Shown piece by piece: positions 35,429 through 44,563 of a stretch of 53,817 bases of DNA. This DNA comes from Candidatus Heimdallarchaeota archaeon (lineage in GTDB: Archaea > Asgardarchaeota > Heimdallarchaeia > Heimdallarchaeales > Heimdallarchaeaceae). The stretch is from NCBI GenBank assembly GCA_018238545.1, contig JABCTC010000023.1, forward strand, positions 1 through 53,817. The letters are read 5' to 3'. The stretch's first letter is position 1; each line of letters opens with the position of its first letter. The position numbers were made by a program, and so were the translations under genes. The notes below the pieces were generated by a model, which saw only the letters and a program-made list of their open reading frames with translations, had not been told where the DNA came from and ran no database searches.

Positions 35429-36124
35429 ATGAACAAAAACGGAAAAGAAAAGAATTCAGGGGAAAATAAACCTATTCGTTCTCTAGCTTATGATGAACGC
35501 ATCAAAAATTTGGCTAATCAACAAACTGAACATTCTGCAATTATCTTAGCTATGCAACTCATGGTTGAGAATCTTCAAACCAACATTCAACATATGATGG
35601 AACATTATGAATATGTTCAACAAGTTAGAGATAGACTACTGGGCGATATTCAAAACAAGAAAAGGATCTATATCCTAGCAAGTGGTCGAAGCGCAATGGT
35701 TGGTCAAATGTTCCAAACAAGACTCGAACATTTTGGAGTAGAATGTCGTTTTATAACCAACACTAGGTCTGTTCCAAGATTAAAAGAGGAAGATAGCATT
35801 ATTGTAGTAAGTGGGTCTGGAACTACACCTATTGTCAAAGCAATGTTGGAAACCTATTTGATTTATAATCCATTTGTGATTGTCTTGACTAGTTATCCAC
35901 AAAGCTTGATTGGACGATTAGGAGATGTTACGGTGAAAATAAAGGGAAGAACAAAATCTGATTTAAATCGAAGAAGTAAAGGATTAGACAGTACTTTAGC
36001 TCCTGAAGGAACTGCTTTTGAACAAGCTGCTTTAGCTTTTCTTGATGGTATTGTTGCTGAGCTTGCTGTATCTCTGCATAGAGATGAAAAAAGTCTATCT
36101 GAACTACACAATCAAGGTGTATAA
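35429..36124 (+). CDS. SIS-domain protein, 6-phospho-3-hexuloisomerase-like
   Basis: SIS domains bind phosphosugars. The start at ATG 35429 (MNKNGKEKN) follows GGGGT; the upstream extension to 35390 lacks support. The product has 231 residues. IYILASGRSAMVGQMF (about 79-94) and RLEHFG correspond to the PHI 'GaGRSg.va..Fa.RL.hlG'; IIVVSGSGTT (about 124-133) is the phosphate loop; LTSYPQS, IKGRTK and 'APEGTAFEQAALAFLDGI' follow the PHI pattern. PHI works with hexulose-phosphate synthase in pentose synthesis by the ribulose-monophosphate route, but no such partner is nearby, and the N-terminal 35 residues are extra. A related isomerase is possible. Confidence 0.82.
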   Translation: MNKNGKEKNSGENKPIRSLAYDERIKNLANQQTEHSAIILAMQLMVENLQTNIQHMMEHYEYVQQVRDRLLGDIQNKKRIYILASGRSAMVGQMFQTRLEHFGVECRFITNTRSVPRLKEEDSIIVVSGSGTTPIVKAMLETYLIYNPFVIVLTSYPQSLIGRLGDVTVKIKGRTKSDLNRRSKGLDSTLAPEGTAFEQAALAFLDGIVAELAVSLHRDEKSLSELHNQGV

Positions 36125-36244
36125 GAAATTTTTCAAGAAAAGCTATATTTTCATGCTTTTTTTGACAAAAATCTAGTTGAAACCATAGTAAGATTTAATA
36201 GATTTCCAAAACATAAAAGAATTAGACTTCACACTCGAAAAGAT

Positions 36245-36254
36245 TTTATAAATA
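36245..36254 (+). promoter_or_regulatory. TATA box for the first MglA-like GTPase gene
   Basis: TTTATAAATA at 36245-36254 predicts transcription from about 36276, 24 bases before the preferred ATG at 36300. This separates the GTPase transcript from the upstream SIS-domain gene. Confidence 0.5.
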
Positions 36255-36299
36255 GAAATCTTAATTCGAAGAAGCAAACTATTGGTGGCAAGAAACACG

Positions 36300-37064
36300 A
36301 TGTCAGGAAAATTAACTATCAAAGATATCTTCAAGGTTGATGGTTCCGGAATTCCTTACCTTAAATTGGTAATTTATGGTCCTTCTTTAGCTGGAAAAAC
36401 AAGTATGCTTACTGTTTATAACGTACTAAGAAAAGTTGAAGATCCTGAAACTATATATTCCTCATTAAAGAAAATTGATGACCCCAGTGGGAGAACTATA
36501 TTTTATGATCAAAGCACTTTTGAGTTACCAAAAGGTCAAGGAGTTAGCGTTCCAAAACTTCGCTATCAAGTGTGGACAGTTGCTGGACAGAAAAGACATT
36601 ACATACAAAGAAAAGTAGTTCTTGAAGGAGCCGATGGCTTAATTTTCATGTTTGATCCTAGTAAAAACATGTGGGATGATAATGTCGAAAGCCTAGCAGA
36701 ATTAATATCTTTGAAAGGTGATGTTTTAGGTAAATCATTGCCGTTTATAATAGTATTAAACAAAATAGATATGCCTGCAGAAGATAGAACTCCTACAGAT
36801 AGGTTCCTTGACATGTTAGTTGAGAAAAAATTAGCTTCGAACAAAGGTGATGCTTATATGAGAGTAATTGAAACTTCCTGCCTCCAAGCTAGAAACGAGC
36901 TTATGACATTACTCCGCAGTCCAGATATCAAATCTAAACTGGATGAATATGGGCGGTTACAGAGAGGAGCAAGACCTTTAAGTGTTCAAAAAGTTGCACA
37001 GCCAATTGAGCAATTAACAAGGGAAATTATTATACAAAGGGTTAAATCTGCTAAACCAGCATAA
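36300..37064 (+). CDS. MglA-like small GTPase
   Basis: This is a Ras-superfamily GTPase of the MglA/Arf-like kind, common in Asgard archaea and in bacteria with MglA polarity systems. From ATG 36300 it has 254 residues; this start aligns the N-terminus (MSGKLTIKDIFKV) with the second GTPase in the window (MSQLELSDIFSV). TTG 36282 and GTG 36285 are longer options. G1 is GPSLAGKTS, the switch region has GRTIFYD, G3 is TVAGQ (Thr where Ras has Asp, as in MglA's TVPGQ), G4 is NKID and G5 is ETSC. A long C-terminal helical extension follows (about 195-254). No lipidation cysteine is at the C-terminus. A nuclease-fold gene follows 28 bases later. Confidence 0.88.
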   Translation: MSGKLTIKDIFKVDGSGIPYLKLVIYGPSLAGKTSMLTVYNVLRKVEDPETIYSSLKKIDDPSGRTIFYDQSTFELPKGQGVSVPKLRYQVWTVAGQKRHYIQRKVVLEGADGLIFMFDPSKNMWDDNVESLAELISLKGDVLGKSLPFIIVLNKIDMPAEDRTPTDRFLDMLVEKKLASNKGDAYMRVIETSCLQARNELMTLLRSPDIKSKLDEYGRLQRGARPLSVQKVAQPIEQLTREIIIQRVKSAKPA

Positions 37065-37092
37065 TTCTTCTTTACTTCTTTGAGGGTATGAT

Positions 37093-37776
37093 TTGCGGCT
37101 TGATACTGTAACTCGAATAATTTTAGACCACATTTTACAAAAAAATGACTTTGATATACCTAAATTTTCACAAAATGAAAAATTCAAATGCCAGTTGATT
37201 CTTCAATCAATCAATTATTCTCTTGATGGATTTTTTAATGAGACAGAGTTTAGTGAAAATGAGAAAGGAAGGATAGTTTATACATTATTGAAACAAGGGA
37301 AAGATGCGTCACTAATTCTTGAAAAGCTCGATTGGCAAGGTTTTGAACATATAATAAGTGTAATCCTTGATGAGAACAATTATTCTGTTTTGACAAATTT
37401 TAGATTTAAAGATGAGTTCACAAAATACGAAATTGATTTATTGGCATTTAAATTCCCGTATTTGTTTGCAATTGATTGTAAACGTCACAGTACAGGATTT
37501 TCTAGTTTTCTGAAGAGTTCTGCTGAGAAACAAAAAGAAAGAGTAGAAATTTTATTTGAACAAATCCCGATAATTTCAGAGTATTTAATATCGAACCTCA
37601 ACTTACCAATAAAAAGAAAAATATTCCTTTATCCTATGATTGTCTCTTGGAAGTCATATAACCTTAAATTCTACTCTGACATTCCAATTGTCTCTTATGA
37701 TAATTTATCAGGATTTCTGCAAGAGATAGATGAATATAGAGATGCTATGTTCAACCTTTCTTTAACTTTTGAATGA
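37093..37776 (+). CDS. PD-(D/E)XK nuclease-fold protein
   Basis: This is a 227-residue protein with a restriction-endonuclease-like core at about 83-135. WQGFEHIISVILDENNYSV supplies the helix with Glu, and EIDLLAFKFPYLFAIDCKRH gives the Asp and the DCK of the PD-(D/E)XK signature, so the catalytic set looks complete. The helical N-terminus (about 1-80) may bind DNA or a partner. The start is TTG 37093, preceded by GAGGGT; an overlapping ATG at 37088 is in another frame and closes at once. It lies 28 bases after the GTPase gene, which suggests one transcript. Similar archaeal proteins have no assigned function. Confidence 0.72.
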   Translation: MRLDTVTRIILDHILQKNDFDIPKFSQNEKFKCQLILQSINYSLDGFFNETEFSENEKGRIVYTLLKQGKDASLILEKLDWQGFEHIISVILDENNYSVLTNFRFKDEFTKYEIDLLAFKFPYLFAIDCKRHSTGFSSFLKSSAEKQKERVEILFEQIPIISEYLISNLNLPIKRKIFLYPMIVSWKSYNLKFYSDIPIVSYDNLSGFLQEIDEYRDAMFNLSLTFE

Positions 37777-37880
37777 AAAATAACTCAATAATGTAGTTGA
37801 CTAATGATTCGAACTGACGAAATTCATTTATATTCAAATATCTTTATGTCTTAATAACATAAAGAATTGAGCTGGAGTAA

Positions 37881-39524
37881 ATGGCAGTAGAAACTGATAG
37901 TCCATTCGGTATAGTACGCTCACTAATCAAGAAATTTCTAGGAGATATGAGGATCGTTCGAAATTCATCAGAAGAGCAAACTAAGGCTAGAGCAGAAGAA
38001 ATAAAGAGTAACTCTCTTGCCCCCGGTAAAGCACAATACTCTGTTTCTGAAGTGGACAATATTATACGCAATTTCAAAAGTAGTTACGTAAATCTCTTTC
38101 GAGATATTCATCTTACTGTTGTAACTGAAAGTACATCAAAGATCAGACAAGGAATTGAGCAAGGTTTTGTCGATGCAGGTATGATAACAAAGGAAATGTT
38201 AGATGAGCTTGAAAAATTCAAAAAAGAAGCAAGCAAGATACCCGGATTAGAATCAAAAATCCAAGACGATTCTGTGAAAATTGATGAAATGAGTGACGCT
38301 TTAGGGAATTACAAAGCTGAAACCATTACTATACAGAATGAAATAACTGACCTTCAAACTGTTCTAATTAGCAAAGACCAACAGATAGATGAGTTATCTA
38401 AACGTGCAACCACAGTCGGTGTGGATCAAACAATCATTGAAAATAGAGATCAAGTAATTATGGAAAAAGACAGATTGGTTCATCAATTAAGTTTAGAGAA
38501 AAACAATCTCCAATCTGAGTTTAACAGACTTAAAATCGAACGTGATGCGATGGCTAAACACGTTGAAGAGATGGAAACTAAATTGCGATCTATGTCTTCA
38601 GAAGTGGCTACAAAAGAAGATAAACTATTCGATGATTTACAAAAACAATTGGATAAATCGCGTCAGACTAACTTTAATCTTAGAAATAAGATAGCTGAAC
38701 ATGAAGATACTATAAGAAATCAGAAAATTGACATTCAGCAAAAAGCTACACAAGTCGGATCTCTAAAACAGCAAATGGTCGCTATTCAAGAACAAGCAGA
38801 TGGGAAACAAGAGGAGAGCGATCAAATTGAAGCCTTAAGGAAACAGATACATGAAAGAGATTCAGATATGGAAAGACTAGCTGAAACTATGGTTGAGCTA
38901 CAACAAGACGTTAGCTCAAAAGAACAGGAAGCTCACACTCTTAAAACACAATCAGATGAACTCATGATGCAATTTTCAGAGAAAGAATCAGAAATGAACG
39001 ATATTCGTGAGATGGCTGAGAAGGCAACTATTGAAAAGGAGAGTTTAGAACAATCGTTGCTTGATAACGATGAAGTAATTCAAGATTTACGAGCAAAGTT
39101 TGATGAATCAAATAAAGAGCTAAATGCTACCAAGAACACTCTAGAAATCATGGAAAAGCAAGGTACAATGTCTTCTGAAGAGAAGTATCAATATGAGCTC
39201 AATGTTCAGAAACTACAAAAGAAAATAGATCAGACTAAAAAGACTCTAAAATCTGTTGAAGCATTTCTGAATACCGATCCAAAATATCGTGTCCTCTATC
39301 TATTAAATGACTTTCAAAGACCTTTAGTTCAGGAAGAACTAGCAAAAATCTTGAACATAAGTCATGAAATTGCTTCAAAATACATTTACGAACTTGATTA
39401 TTTTGGATACGTTAAGCAAAATATAGTTGATGGTAAGAATTTAATAGAATCTACCGCATTATTAACCCCTCCATTAACTCTTGAAGAACCTACAGAAAAA
39501 GAAGAAGAAGCTACAAAAGAATAA
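37881..39524 (+). CDS. long coiled-coil protein with C-terminal winged helix
   Basis: This 547-residue, highly charged protein is almost entirely coiled coil from about 110 to 465 (heptads rich in Glu, Lys, Gln; for example KIDEMSDALGNYKAETITIQ). The N-terminus (about 1-105) is globular-helical. A winged-helix domain occupies about 470-525 (YRVLYLLNDFQRPLVQEELA, then HEIASKYIYELDYFGYVKQN). It could be a DNA-linked structural or SMC-like scaffold without an ATPase, or a sensor that dimerises through its coil. It follows the GTPase-nuclease pair and is followed by a NYN nuclease gene, all on one strand. A Glu-rich tail ends the protein. No family was recognised. Confidence 0.7.
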   Translation: MAVETDSPFGIVRSLIKKFLGDMRIVRNSSEEQTKARAEEIKSNSLAPGKAQYSVSEVDNIIRNFKSSYVNLFRDIHLTVVTESTSKIRQGIEQGFVDAGMITKEMLDELEKFKKEASKIPGLESKIQDDSVKIDEMSDALGNYKAETITIQNEITDLQTVLISKDQQIDELSKRATTVGVDQTIIENRDQVIMEKDRLVHQLSLEKNNLQSEFNRLKIERDAMAKHVEEMETKLRSMSSEVATKEDKLFDDLQKQLDKSRQTNFNLRNKIAEHEDTIRNQKIDIQQKATQVGSLKQQMVAIQEQADGKQEESDQIEALRKQIHERDSDMERLAETMVELQQDVSSKEQEAHTLKTQSDELMMQFSEKESEMNDIREMAEKATIEKESLEQSLLDNDEVIQDLRAKFDESNKELNATKNTLEIMEKQGTMSSEEKYQYELNVQKLQKKIDQTKKTLKSVEAFLNTDPKYRVLYLLNDFQRPLVQEELAKILNISHEIASKYIYELDYFGYVKQNIVDGKNLIESTALLTPPLTLEEPTEKEEEATKE

Positions 39525-39568
39525 AATTATATACCTTCTTTTTTCATTTATTTTAATGTGGGATTCTA

Positions 39569-40099
39569 ATGAATGATTCGAATAATGAAACTCAAGAAGA
39601 AAGGAAATTAATCGAAAAAATTATTGATAGGATTCAAAGCAGTCCTCATATTCAAGCATTAAAGGAGAGAATATTAGGAGAAAAAAACATTGCAATTATC
39701 GTAGATGGGCCGAATTTTCTCAGAAAAATTAAAGATAGACAAATTAAACTTGAGGAAATTGATGAGCTAGTCAAAGATTTGGGAAAACCTATCGTTAAGA
39801 AAGTAATTCTCAACGAATATGCAGGAGAAAAACTGATTAAAGCTATAGCTAATAGCGGATATGAGCCTATTGTTTCCCCCCACGACATTTATTTATCCAT
39901 GTCCATCGAAGTAATGGACGTATTAATGGAAAATCGAAAGATTGATTCCGTTATTATAGCATCTAGACATGCACGGACCGCACCTATACTGTTGAAAATA
40001 AAAGAAAAAGGGAAAGAAACTGCAATTGTTGGATTTGAACCTGGGATGAGTACCTGTGTAAAGAAAATTGCTGATCATTTTTTTATGATTACTTATTAG
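39569..40099 (+). CDS. NYN-domain (LabA/DUF88-type) ribonuclease-like protein
   Basis: NYN domains are PIN-related nucleases with a metal-binding Asp cluster. This 176-residue protein has IAIIVDGPNFLRKI (about 41-54) with the first Asp, MSIEVMDVLME (about 111-121) with further acidic residues, and IDSVIIASRHARTAPILLKIKEKGKE, where the usual 'SgDsDf.pl' loop reads SRHART, so one Asp of the usual active site is missing. It resembles the archaeal TIGR00288 group. It is the last gene of the plus-strand run from the GTPase and overlaps the convergent AAA-like gene by 4 bases. Confidence 0.82.
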   Translation: MNDSNNETQEERKLIEKIIDRIQSSPHIQALKERILGEKNIAIIVDGPNFLRKIKDRQIKLEEIDELVKDLGKPIVKKVILNEYAGEKLIKAIANSGYEPIVSPHDIYLSMSIEVMDVLMENRKIDSVIIASRHARTAPILLKIKEKGKETAIVGFEPGMSTCVKKIADHFFMITY

Positions 40100-41319
40100 A
40101 TTAAATCAATAATATTTTCAAGCATGACATGTGTTTCTTTTTGTTCGAAACGAGTTATCAGATGAGTATCTGCAGCTGTTTTTAGCTCTTCTCTTAAACG
40201 ATAATGAGCTTTCCTGCTGACGGTTTTCTTGAGCAAATACCGTTTCTCTTGCAACTGTTTAAGATGGTGAGATGCGGATGTTTTTTGGATACCTAAATTG
40301 TTTACAATATCATCGTAAGTAATTCCATGATCATAGGCAATAGATTTCATAGATATGAGTGCTAAAATGAATGTTTGAGTATTATCGTTTAGAGTAACTA
40401 GGTCGTAAAAATTTTTGTTCAAATTAATGCCTAGAAATGAAACAACATCATTAACGAGTGATTTTGAAGCAATATCTATGCCATTATAATAACAATCCTC
40501 ACATACTCTAGAACAGATTTTAATGGCGTTTAATAAGCTTCCACTTGCATTATTGGCTATATCAGTAAGAATCTCTATAGAGAATGGTTGTTGTATCTGT
40601 TTATTCTTGGACAATTTTAAAACAAGAATCTCAAGTATCTCTTCTTCTGTCAATGAGTTGATTCTTTCACTAGGTACTATGTGATTAATTAAATCATAAT
40701 TAGAATAAGCCAAACTATTTTTTAGCCGTGTCCATCCTGAATGGGAAAAAACAAATACAATTGACTTATTCTGGAAATCCCTTTCCATTGCATAACGAAA
40801 ATCTTCAAAAAATTCAACTAAATAATCCGCGTGGTCAATAATAATAAGCGATAAAGATTCTCCGCCAAAATCAGATTCACCAAGAATATTTCTAATATTT
40901 TGTATAGATTTAGCAATAGAATATTGTTGATCTGCAAATTCAACTAACTCTTTTGCATCGATAAAAGCTGTGTTTTGAAGTTTTTTGGATGTCTTAATAA
41001 TGTACCTGTGAGCAAGAGAAACTAAAGTGCTTATACCCGATTGACTGGAACCAAATAAAACCCCATCCATTATTATTCCCTCTCCGTTTATCTGTTTTTT
41101 TTCTAAACTCTGTGTGAAACTATTGTGGACTTTGTTGATGTATCGAATTACTTGTTTGAAGCGTGGTTCAATGAAACTTTCAGATTCTAGGTCTACTAGG
41201 GTTATATCTAGAAATGGATTAGCTTTAAATCCAAAAGAAACAAACGGATTTTGAGGTGTATATGAAATGCTGTCACTTTCTTTGATTGCTTCTCGTGCCA
41301 GTCTTTCAAATTTATCCAT
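40096..41319 (-). CDS. AAA+/Orc1-like ATPase fold with winged helix, degenerate Walker A
   Basis: The fold resembles archaeal Orc1/Cdc6 or STAND ATPases. ATG 41319 (MDKFERLAREAI) is the preferred start, with GTG 41328 as the alternative; numbering here is from 41328. The Walker A position reads GSSQSGIST (93-101), with Ile instead of the essential Lys. Walker B is LSLIIIDHAD (His for the usual Glu), and a sensor-1-like VFVFSHSG follows. A lid domain (about 225-300) and a winged helix at about 325-385 (YDDIVNNLGIQKTSASHHLKQLQEKRYL) complete it. ATP hydrolysis is therefore unlikely. It may act as a DNA-binding regulator; repeated TTCGAA sites lie in front of it. Confidence 0.72.
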   Translation of the reverse strand: MDKFERLAREAIKESDSISYTPQNPFVSFGFKANPFLDITLVDLESESFIEPRFKQVIRYINKVHNSFTQSLEKKQINGEGIIMDGVLFGSSQSGISTLVSLAHRYIIKTSKKLQNTAFIDAKELVEFADQQYSIAKSIQNIRNILGESDFGGESLSLIIIDHADYLVEFFEDFRYAMERDFQNKSIVFVFSHSGWTRLKNSLAYSNYDLINHIVPSERINSLTEEEILEILVLKLSKNKQIQQPFSIEILTDIANNASGSLLNAIKICSRVCEDCYYNGIDIASKSLVNDVVSFLGINLNKNFYDLVTLNDNTQTFILALISMKSIAYDHGITYDDIVNNLGIQKTSASHHLKQLQEKRYLLKKTVSRKAHYRLREELKTAADTHLITRFEQKETHVMLENIIDLI

Positions 41320-41359
41320 TATTACCACAACAAGTATTATCTAGACAACATCTGAACTG

Positions 41360-41400
41360 TTCGAATATTTGAACTTTTCGTATTATTCGAATTATTCGAA
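41360..41400. promoter_or_regulatory. cluster of TTCGAA palindromes between divergent genes
   Basis: TTCGAA occurs at 41360-41365, 41386-41391 and 41395-41400. The last two form ATTCGAATTATTCGAAT with a 9-bp period, and the first belongs to the near-palindrome TTCGAATATTTGAA. The cluster sits in the 128-base divergent spacer between the AAA/winged-helix gene and the ABC permease gene. It is a plausible operator, perhaps for the winged-helix protein itself. Confidence 0.5.
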
Positions 41401-41447
41401 TTGTCAAACTTTCCGACAATAATAATTGATAATGATAGAATTAAATT

Positions 41448-44400
41448 GTGAACAAGAAATATAAGGGTCTGACTGGACAAAGAAAAAGGCTTATAGATGT
41501 CTGTAAGTTCCTTCGGATAATGAATGACAGTTCACCGAAAAGAGCTCACCATAATCTTCTCTCTCAAAATCTTTTCATAATGACTCGAACATATTTCAGT
41601 TTCATCGCTTCTTCTTCAAAGAAGGAGGAAGAAGATCAGGTCAATATTTTCTGGAAAATTCTAAGCTTCGTTGTTCTCCCAATAACAATTTTCCTTCTTC
41701 CACTCTTTGATATCATTTTATTGATTTTCCTTCCTGGTTTGCATCTATTCAAGCCCTTATTTAAAGCAGGTTGGAAATACGGTTTTATTTCAGCAATTGG
41801 TGTTACTTTAGCTGTGGCTGTCATTACTCAATATGTGTTCTTCATTTATTCTTATCAATTTCAAGCTTTCAACTTATTTCTCGCAGACGAACCAAGAACA
41901 TACATTCAAGTGCAAGTTGAATCAACATACATACAACAAAGTTTCAATCAATACAATAGTTTTGATAGAATTGCTAATATTGCATTAAATTACATCAATA
42001 TGTCAGATCGTATTCTGCAGAGAGATTTGTTCTTCAAGAGAGGTATGTTCACGCAAACCTTTGATCCGATTACGAATGAAACGATTTTGCCAAATATACC
42101 TTTGATTGGTACGGAAGGCAAATTAAGGACTTATCTCTCAAATAATATTGCTATAGGTAGAGCTCCTGAAAATCCTTATGAGATTTTAGCAGTTGTTTCT
42201 TACGATTATTATAATCATTCTTCTATCCGTGTAAATAGTTCAATGAATTTATACATCCCAATTTCACTTACAAAAGATGCTTCTCTACATGTTCCTGATG
42301 CTTATACCACTGTAAATGTTTCTGGTATAGTTTTCTTAGATGAGCTATCAGATTATAACGTTCTTGGATCTAATATTGGAATCCCCTTGGAATACATTTT
42401 AGAACTAAATGAACGGGCGGCTGCAGTAACATGGTGGATAGGGGGAGCTAAAATTCTCCAATCAGTTGTAATGACTTATGGTCTAGCTACAATGAACGAG
42501 GACTTGTTTTATGATGTTAATGCAATTGATGCTTTTCATTTAGAGGATGAAATAAATACTATAAAATTAATTGGTGTGGAGCTAAAAGAATGGTATTTAC
42601 TACTTGCAGCCTACTCACAAGTTAGAATTAATTCTTTCTTAATTGATTTGTTGGAAAGCTTCCAAGATGAGTACAATCTGTATCAAACATTTATGTATTC
42701 TTTCTTATCACCGATTATTGCTCTAACTATCATTCTTACTGTTTATGCAGCTAATTTAGTAAGGAAGAAACGTGATCAACAGCTTACAATTCTTACAGAA
42801 AGAGGGGCTAAACGGAGTGAAATAGGTTCATATTTAACTTTGGAATCATTAATAATTGGAGGGGTATCTTTAGTATTTGGTGTTATAGTGGGTCTTCCCA
42901 TTTCTGCTCTTCTTACAAGAAGCTCAGGCTTTTTATCATTTTCAAACACAACTATTCCACTTCAAATTGACTTATCTTCAGTATATGTAGCTCTTATGGG
43001 TAGTGCAGGAGCGATATTATTAATTCAAATTGTAAACACGATTACACTTCTAAAAAAGAGAAGTATTGAAGATTATGGGAAAGTTGAGAAATCTCTTCCT
43101 AAATATTACAAATATTTTGTAGATATTATATTGATTGTATTTGGCGTTGTGTTATGGATTATTTACAAAATGCCAAGTTTAACAGCTTATCAAGATTTGA
43201 CTGCTAGATATGTAGGAATACCTGCAACAATTCTAGTAATGTTTGGCTCAATACTCTTCATGCAACGATTACTTCCCTTATTCTCTAAAGCAATTGTAAA
43301 AATAAGTACCACATTAAAAGCCGACATCGTCTCCTTAAGTGTAAGAGAAATCTCACGATACCAGAAAAGTTTTGTTAGATCGTCGATGATTTTGACTCTG
43401 TCTTTCTCCCTAGTAGTTAGTTCTATTGTTATCCCATATACCTATCAAACTTACAACACAGAAGGAGCATACTATGATTTAGGTGCAGATATAGTTATCC
43501 GCGGATTTCCTATTGATAATACATATCTGAAAACTGAAGTTGATGCTCTTCCTGAAGTTGAATCATCAACTATTGTGCGATTTGTTAATCTTAGAGATGT
43601 TCAAGGTGATCTTTCTATAACGTATTCTGTCCTAACGATAAATGTAACGGAATATGAACAAACAGCATACTTCAGAAAAGATTTTGCTAGTAAGCCTTTA
43701 ACAGATTTGATTACTCAATTGGATAACCCTCTCAAGGTTCTTGTGCAAAAGGATGAACTTGGGGTGTTAAATCAAAATATTGGAGATGAAATTAGTATCA
43801 CATATAGGGCTTATAATGAGAGTATGCGAGAAATAATCGGTTCTCCCTTTTTCTATGAGAATATGTCTGTTTCAGTTGTAGATGAATATAATTATTGGCC
43901 AGTACTTGTTAAAGAATTAAGTTTGGGTAATGTCAGGTCAATCTTCTATCATTTTGTTGCAAGTATCGAGTTTATGGATTATATTCAGATAGCTCCATTT
44001 GACGCGATTGATTATCTGTTCATTAAAGGTAATTCAAGTTATGAACTTGCTGACGTTACTGAAAGAGTTCTTTCACTTACTGGTGGAATTGTAACAAATG
44101 TAGAAGATGAAATATTTGTCAAAGAAGATAGTCCTCGTTCTTCTATTCTCTTTTCAGCAATCAATTCTACATTAATCATGTCATTTGCAATAAATGCCAT
44201 CATTCTTACTTTGTTTGCATCTATTCAATTAATTGACAAAGCTAGAGAAATAGCAACGATGAAAGCTATTGGTATTTCCACAAATCAGCTGCTCAAATAC
44301 TACCTGGCAGTATATCTTGCTCTTCTATTATTTACTACAATTTGTGGTTTAATAGTAGGTTATATAACATCAGCAATGCTCATGGGGGTATTAGCGACCA

Positions 44401-44555
44401 ATCGAACAGTACCTCCATATGCGATGGGATTCCCAATTGTACAGCTCTTGATATCAATGAGTGCCCTACTACTTGCCGCATTTATTGGGGCTACTGTTCC
44501 AACATTTAGTTCTTCCAAGGAGGAAATTGGAACGGAGTTGAGGCAATCAGCATAG
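41448..44555 (+). CDS. FtsX/MacB-type ABC transporter permease
   Basis: This 1035-residue membrane protein has two FtsX-like units. After a poorly conserved N-terminus come two hydrophobic segments (about 65-90 and 105-135), a large extracellular domain (about 140-405), and a helix block (about 410-530) with ILTERGAKRSEIGSYL, the usual FtsX coupling region. A further membrane block and second extracellular domain follow (about 550-900), then a final FtsX block (about 905-1025) with EIATMKAIGISTNQLL. Such permeases act mechanically on extracytoplasmic substrates such as lipoproteins, peptides or peptidases. The start is GTG 41448; a later Met (for example residue 45) may be the true one. The ATPase gene follows 8 bases later. 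Confidence 0.88.
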   Translation: MNKKYKGLTGQRKRLIDVCKFLRIMNDSSPKRAHHNLLSQNLFIMTRTYFSFIASSSKKEEEDQVNIFWKILSFVVLPITIFLLPLFDIILLIFLPGLHLFKPLFKAGWKYGFISAIGVTLAVAVITQYVFFIYSYQFQAFNLFLADEPRTYIQVQVESTYIQQSFNQYNSFDRIANIALNYINMSDRILQRDLFFKRGMFTQTFDPITNETILPNIPLIGTEGKLRTYLSNNIAIGRAPENPYEILAVVSYDYYNHSSIRVNSSMNLYIPISLTKDASLHVPDAYTTVNVSGIVFLDELSDYNVLGSNIGIPLEYILELNERAAAVTWWIGGAKILQSVVMTYGLATMNEDLFYDVNAIDAFHLEDEINTIKLIGVELKEWYLLLAAYSQVRINSFLIDLLESFQDEYNLYQTFMYSFLSPIIALTIILTVYAANLVRKKRDQQLTILTERGAKRSEIGSYLTLESLIIGGVSLVFGVIVGLPISALLTRSSGFLSFSNTTIPLQIDLSSVYVALMGSAGAILLIQIVNTITLLKKRSIEDYGKVEKSLPKYYKYFVDIILIVFGVVLWIIYKMPSLTAYQDLTARYVGIPATILVMFGSILFMQRLLPLFSKAIVKISTTLKADIVSLSVREISRYQKSFVRSSMILTLSFSLVVSSIVIPYTYQTYNTEGAYYDLGADIVIRGFPIDNTYLKTEVDALPEVESSTIVRFVNLRDVQGDLSITYSVLTINVTEYEQTAYFRKDFASKPLTDLITQLDNPLKVLVQKDELGVLNQNIGDEISITYRAYNESMREIIGSPFFYENMSVSVVDEYNYWPVLVKELSLGNVRSIFYHFVASIEFMDYIQIAPFDAIDYLFIKGNSSYELADVTERVLSLTGGIVTNVEDEIFVKEDSPRSSILFSAINSTLIMSFAINAIILTLFASIQLIDKAREIATMKAIGISTNQLLKYYLAVYLALLLFTTICGLIVGYITSAMLMGVLATNRTVPPYAMGFPIVQLLISMSALLLAAFIGATVPTFSSSKEEIGTELRQSA

Positions 44556-44563
44556 GTGATAAT

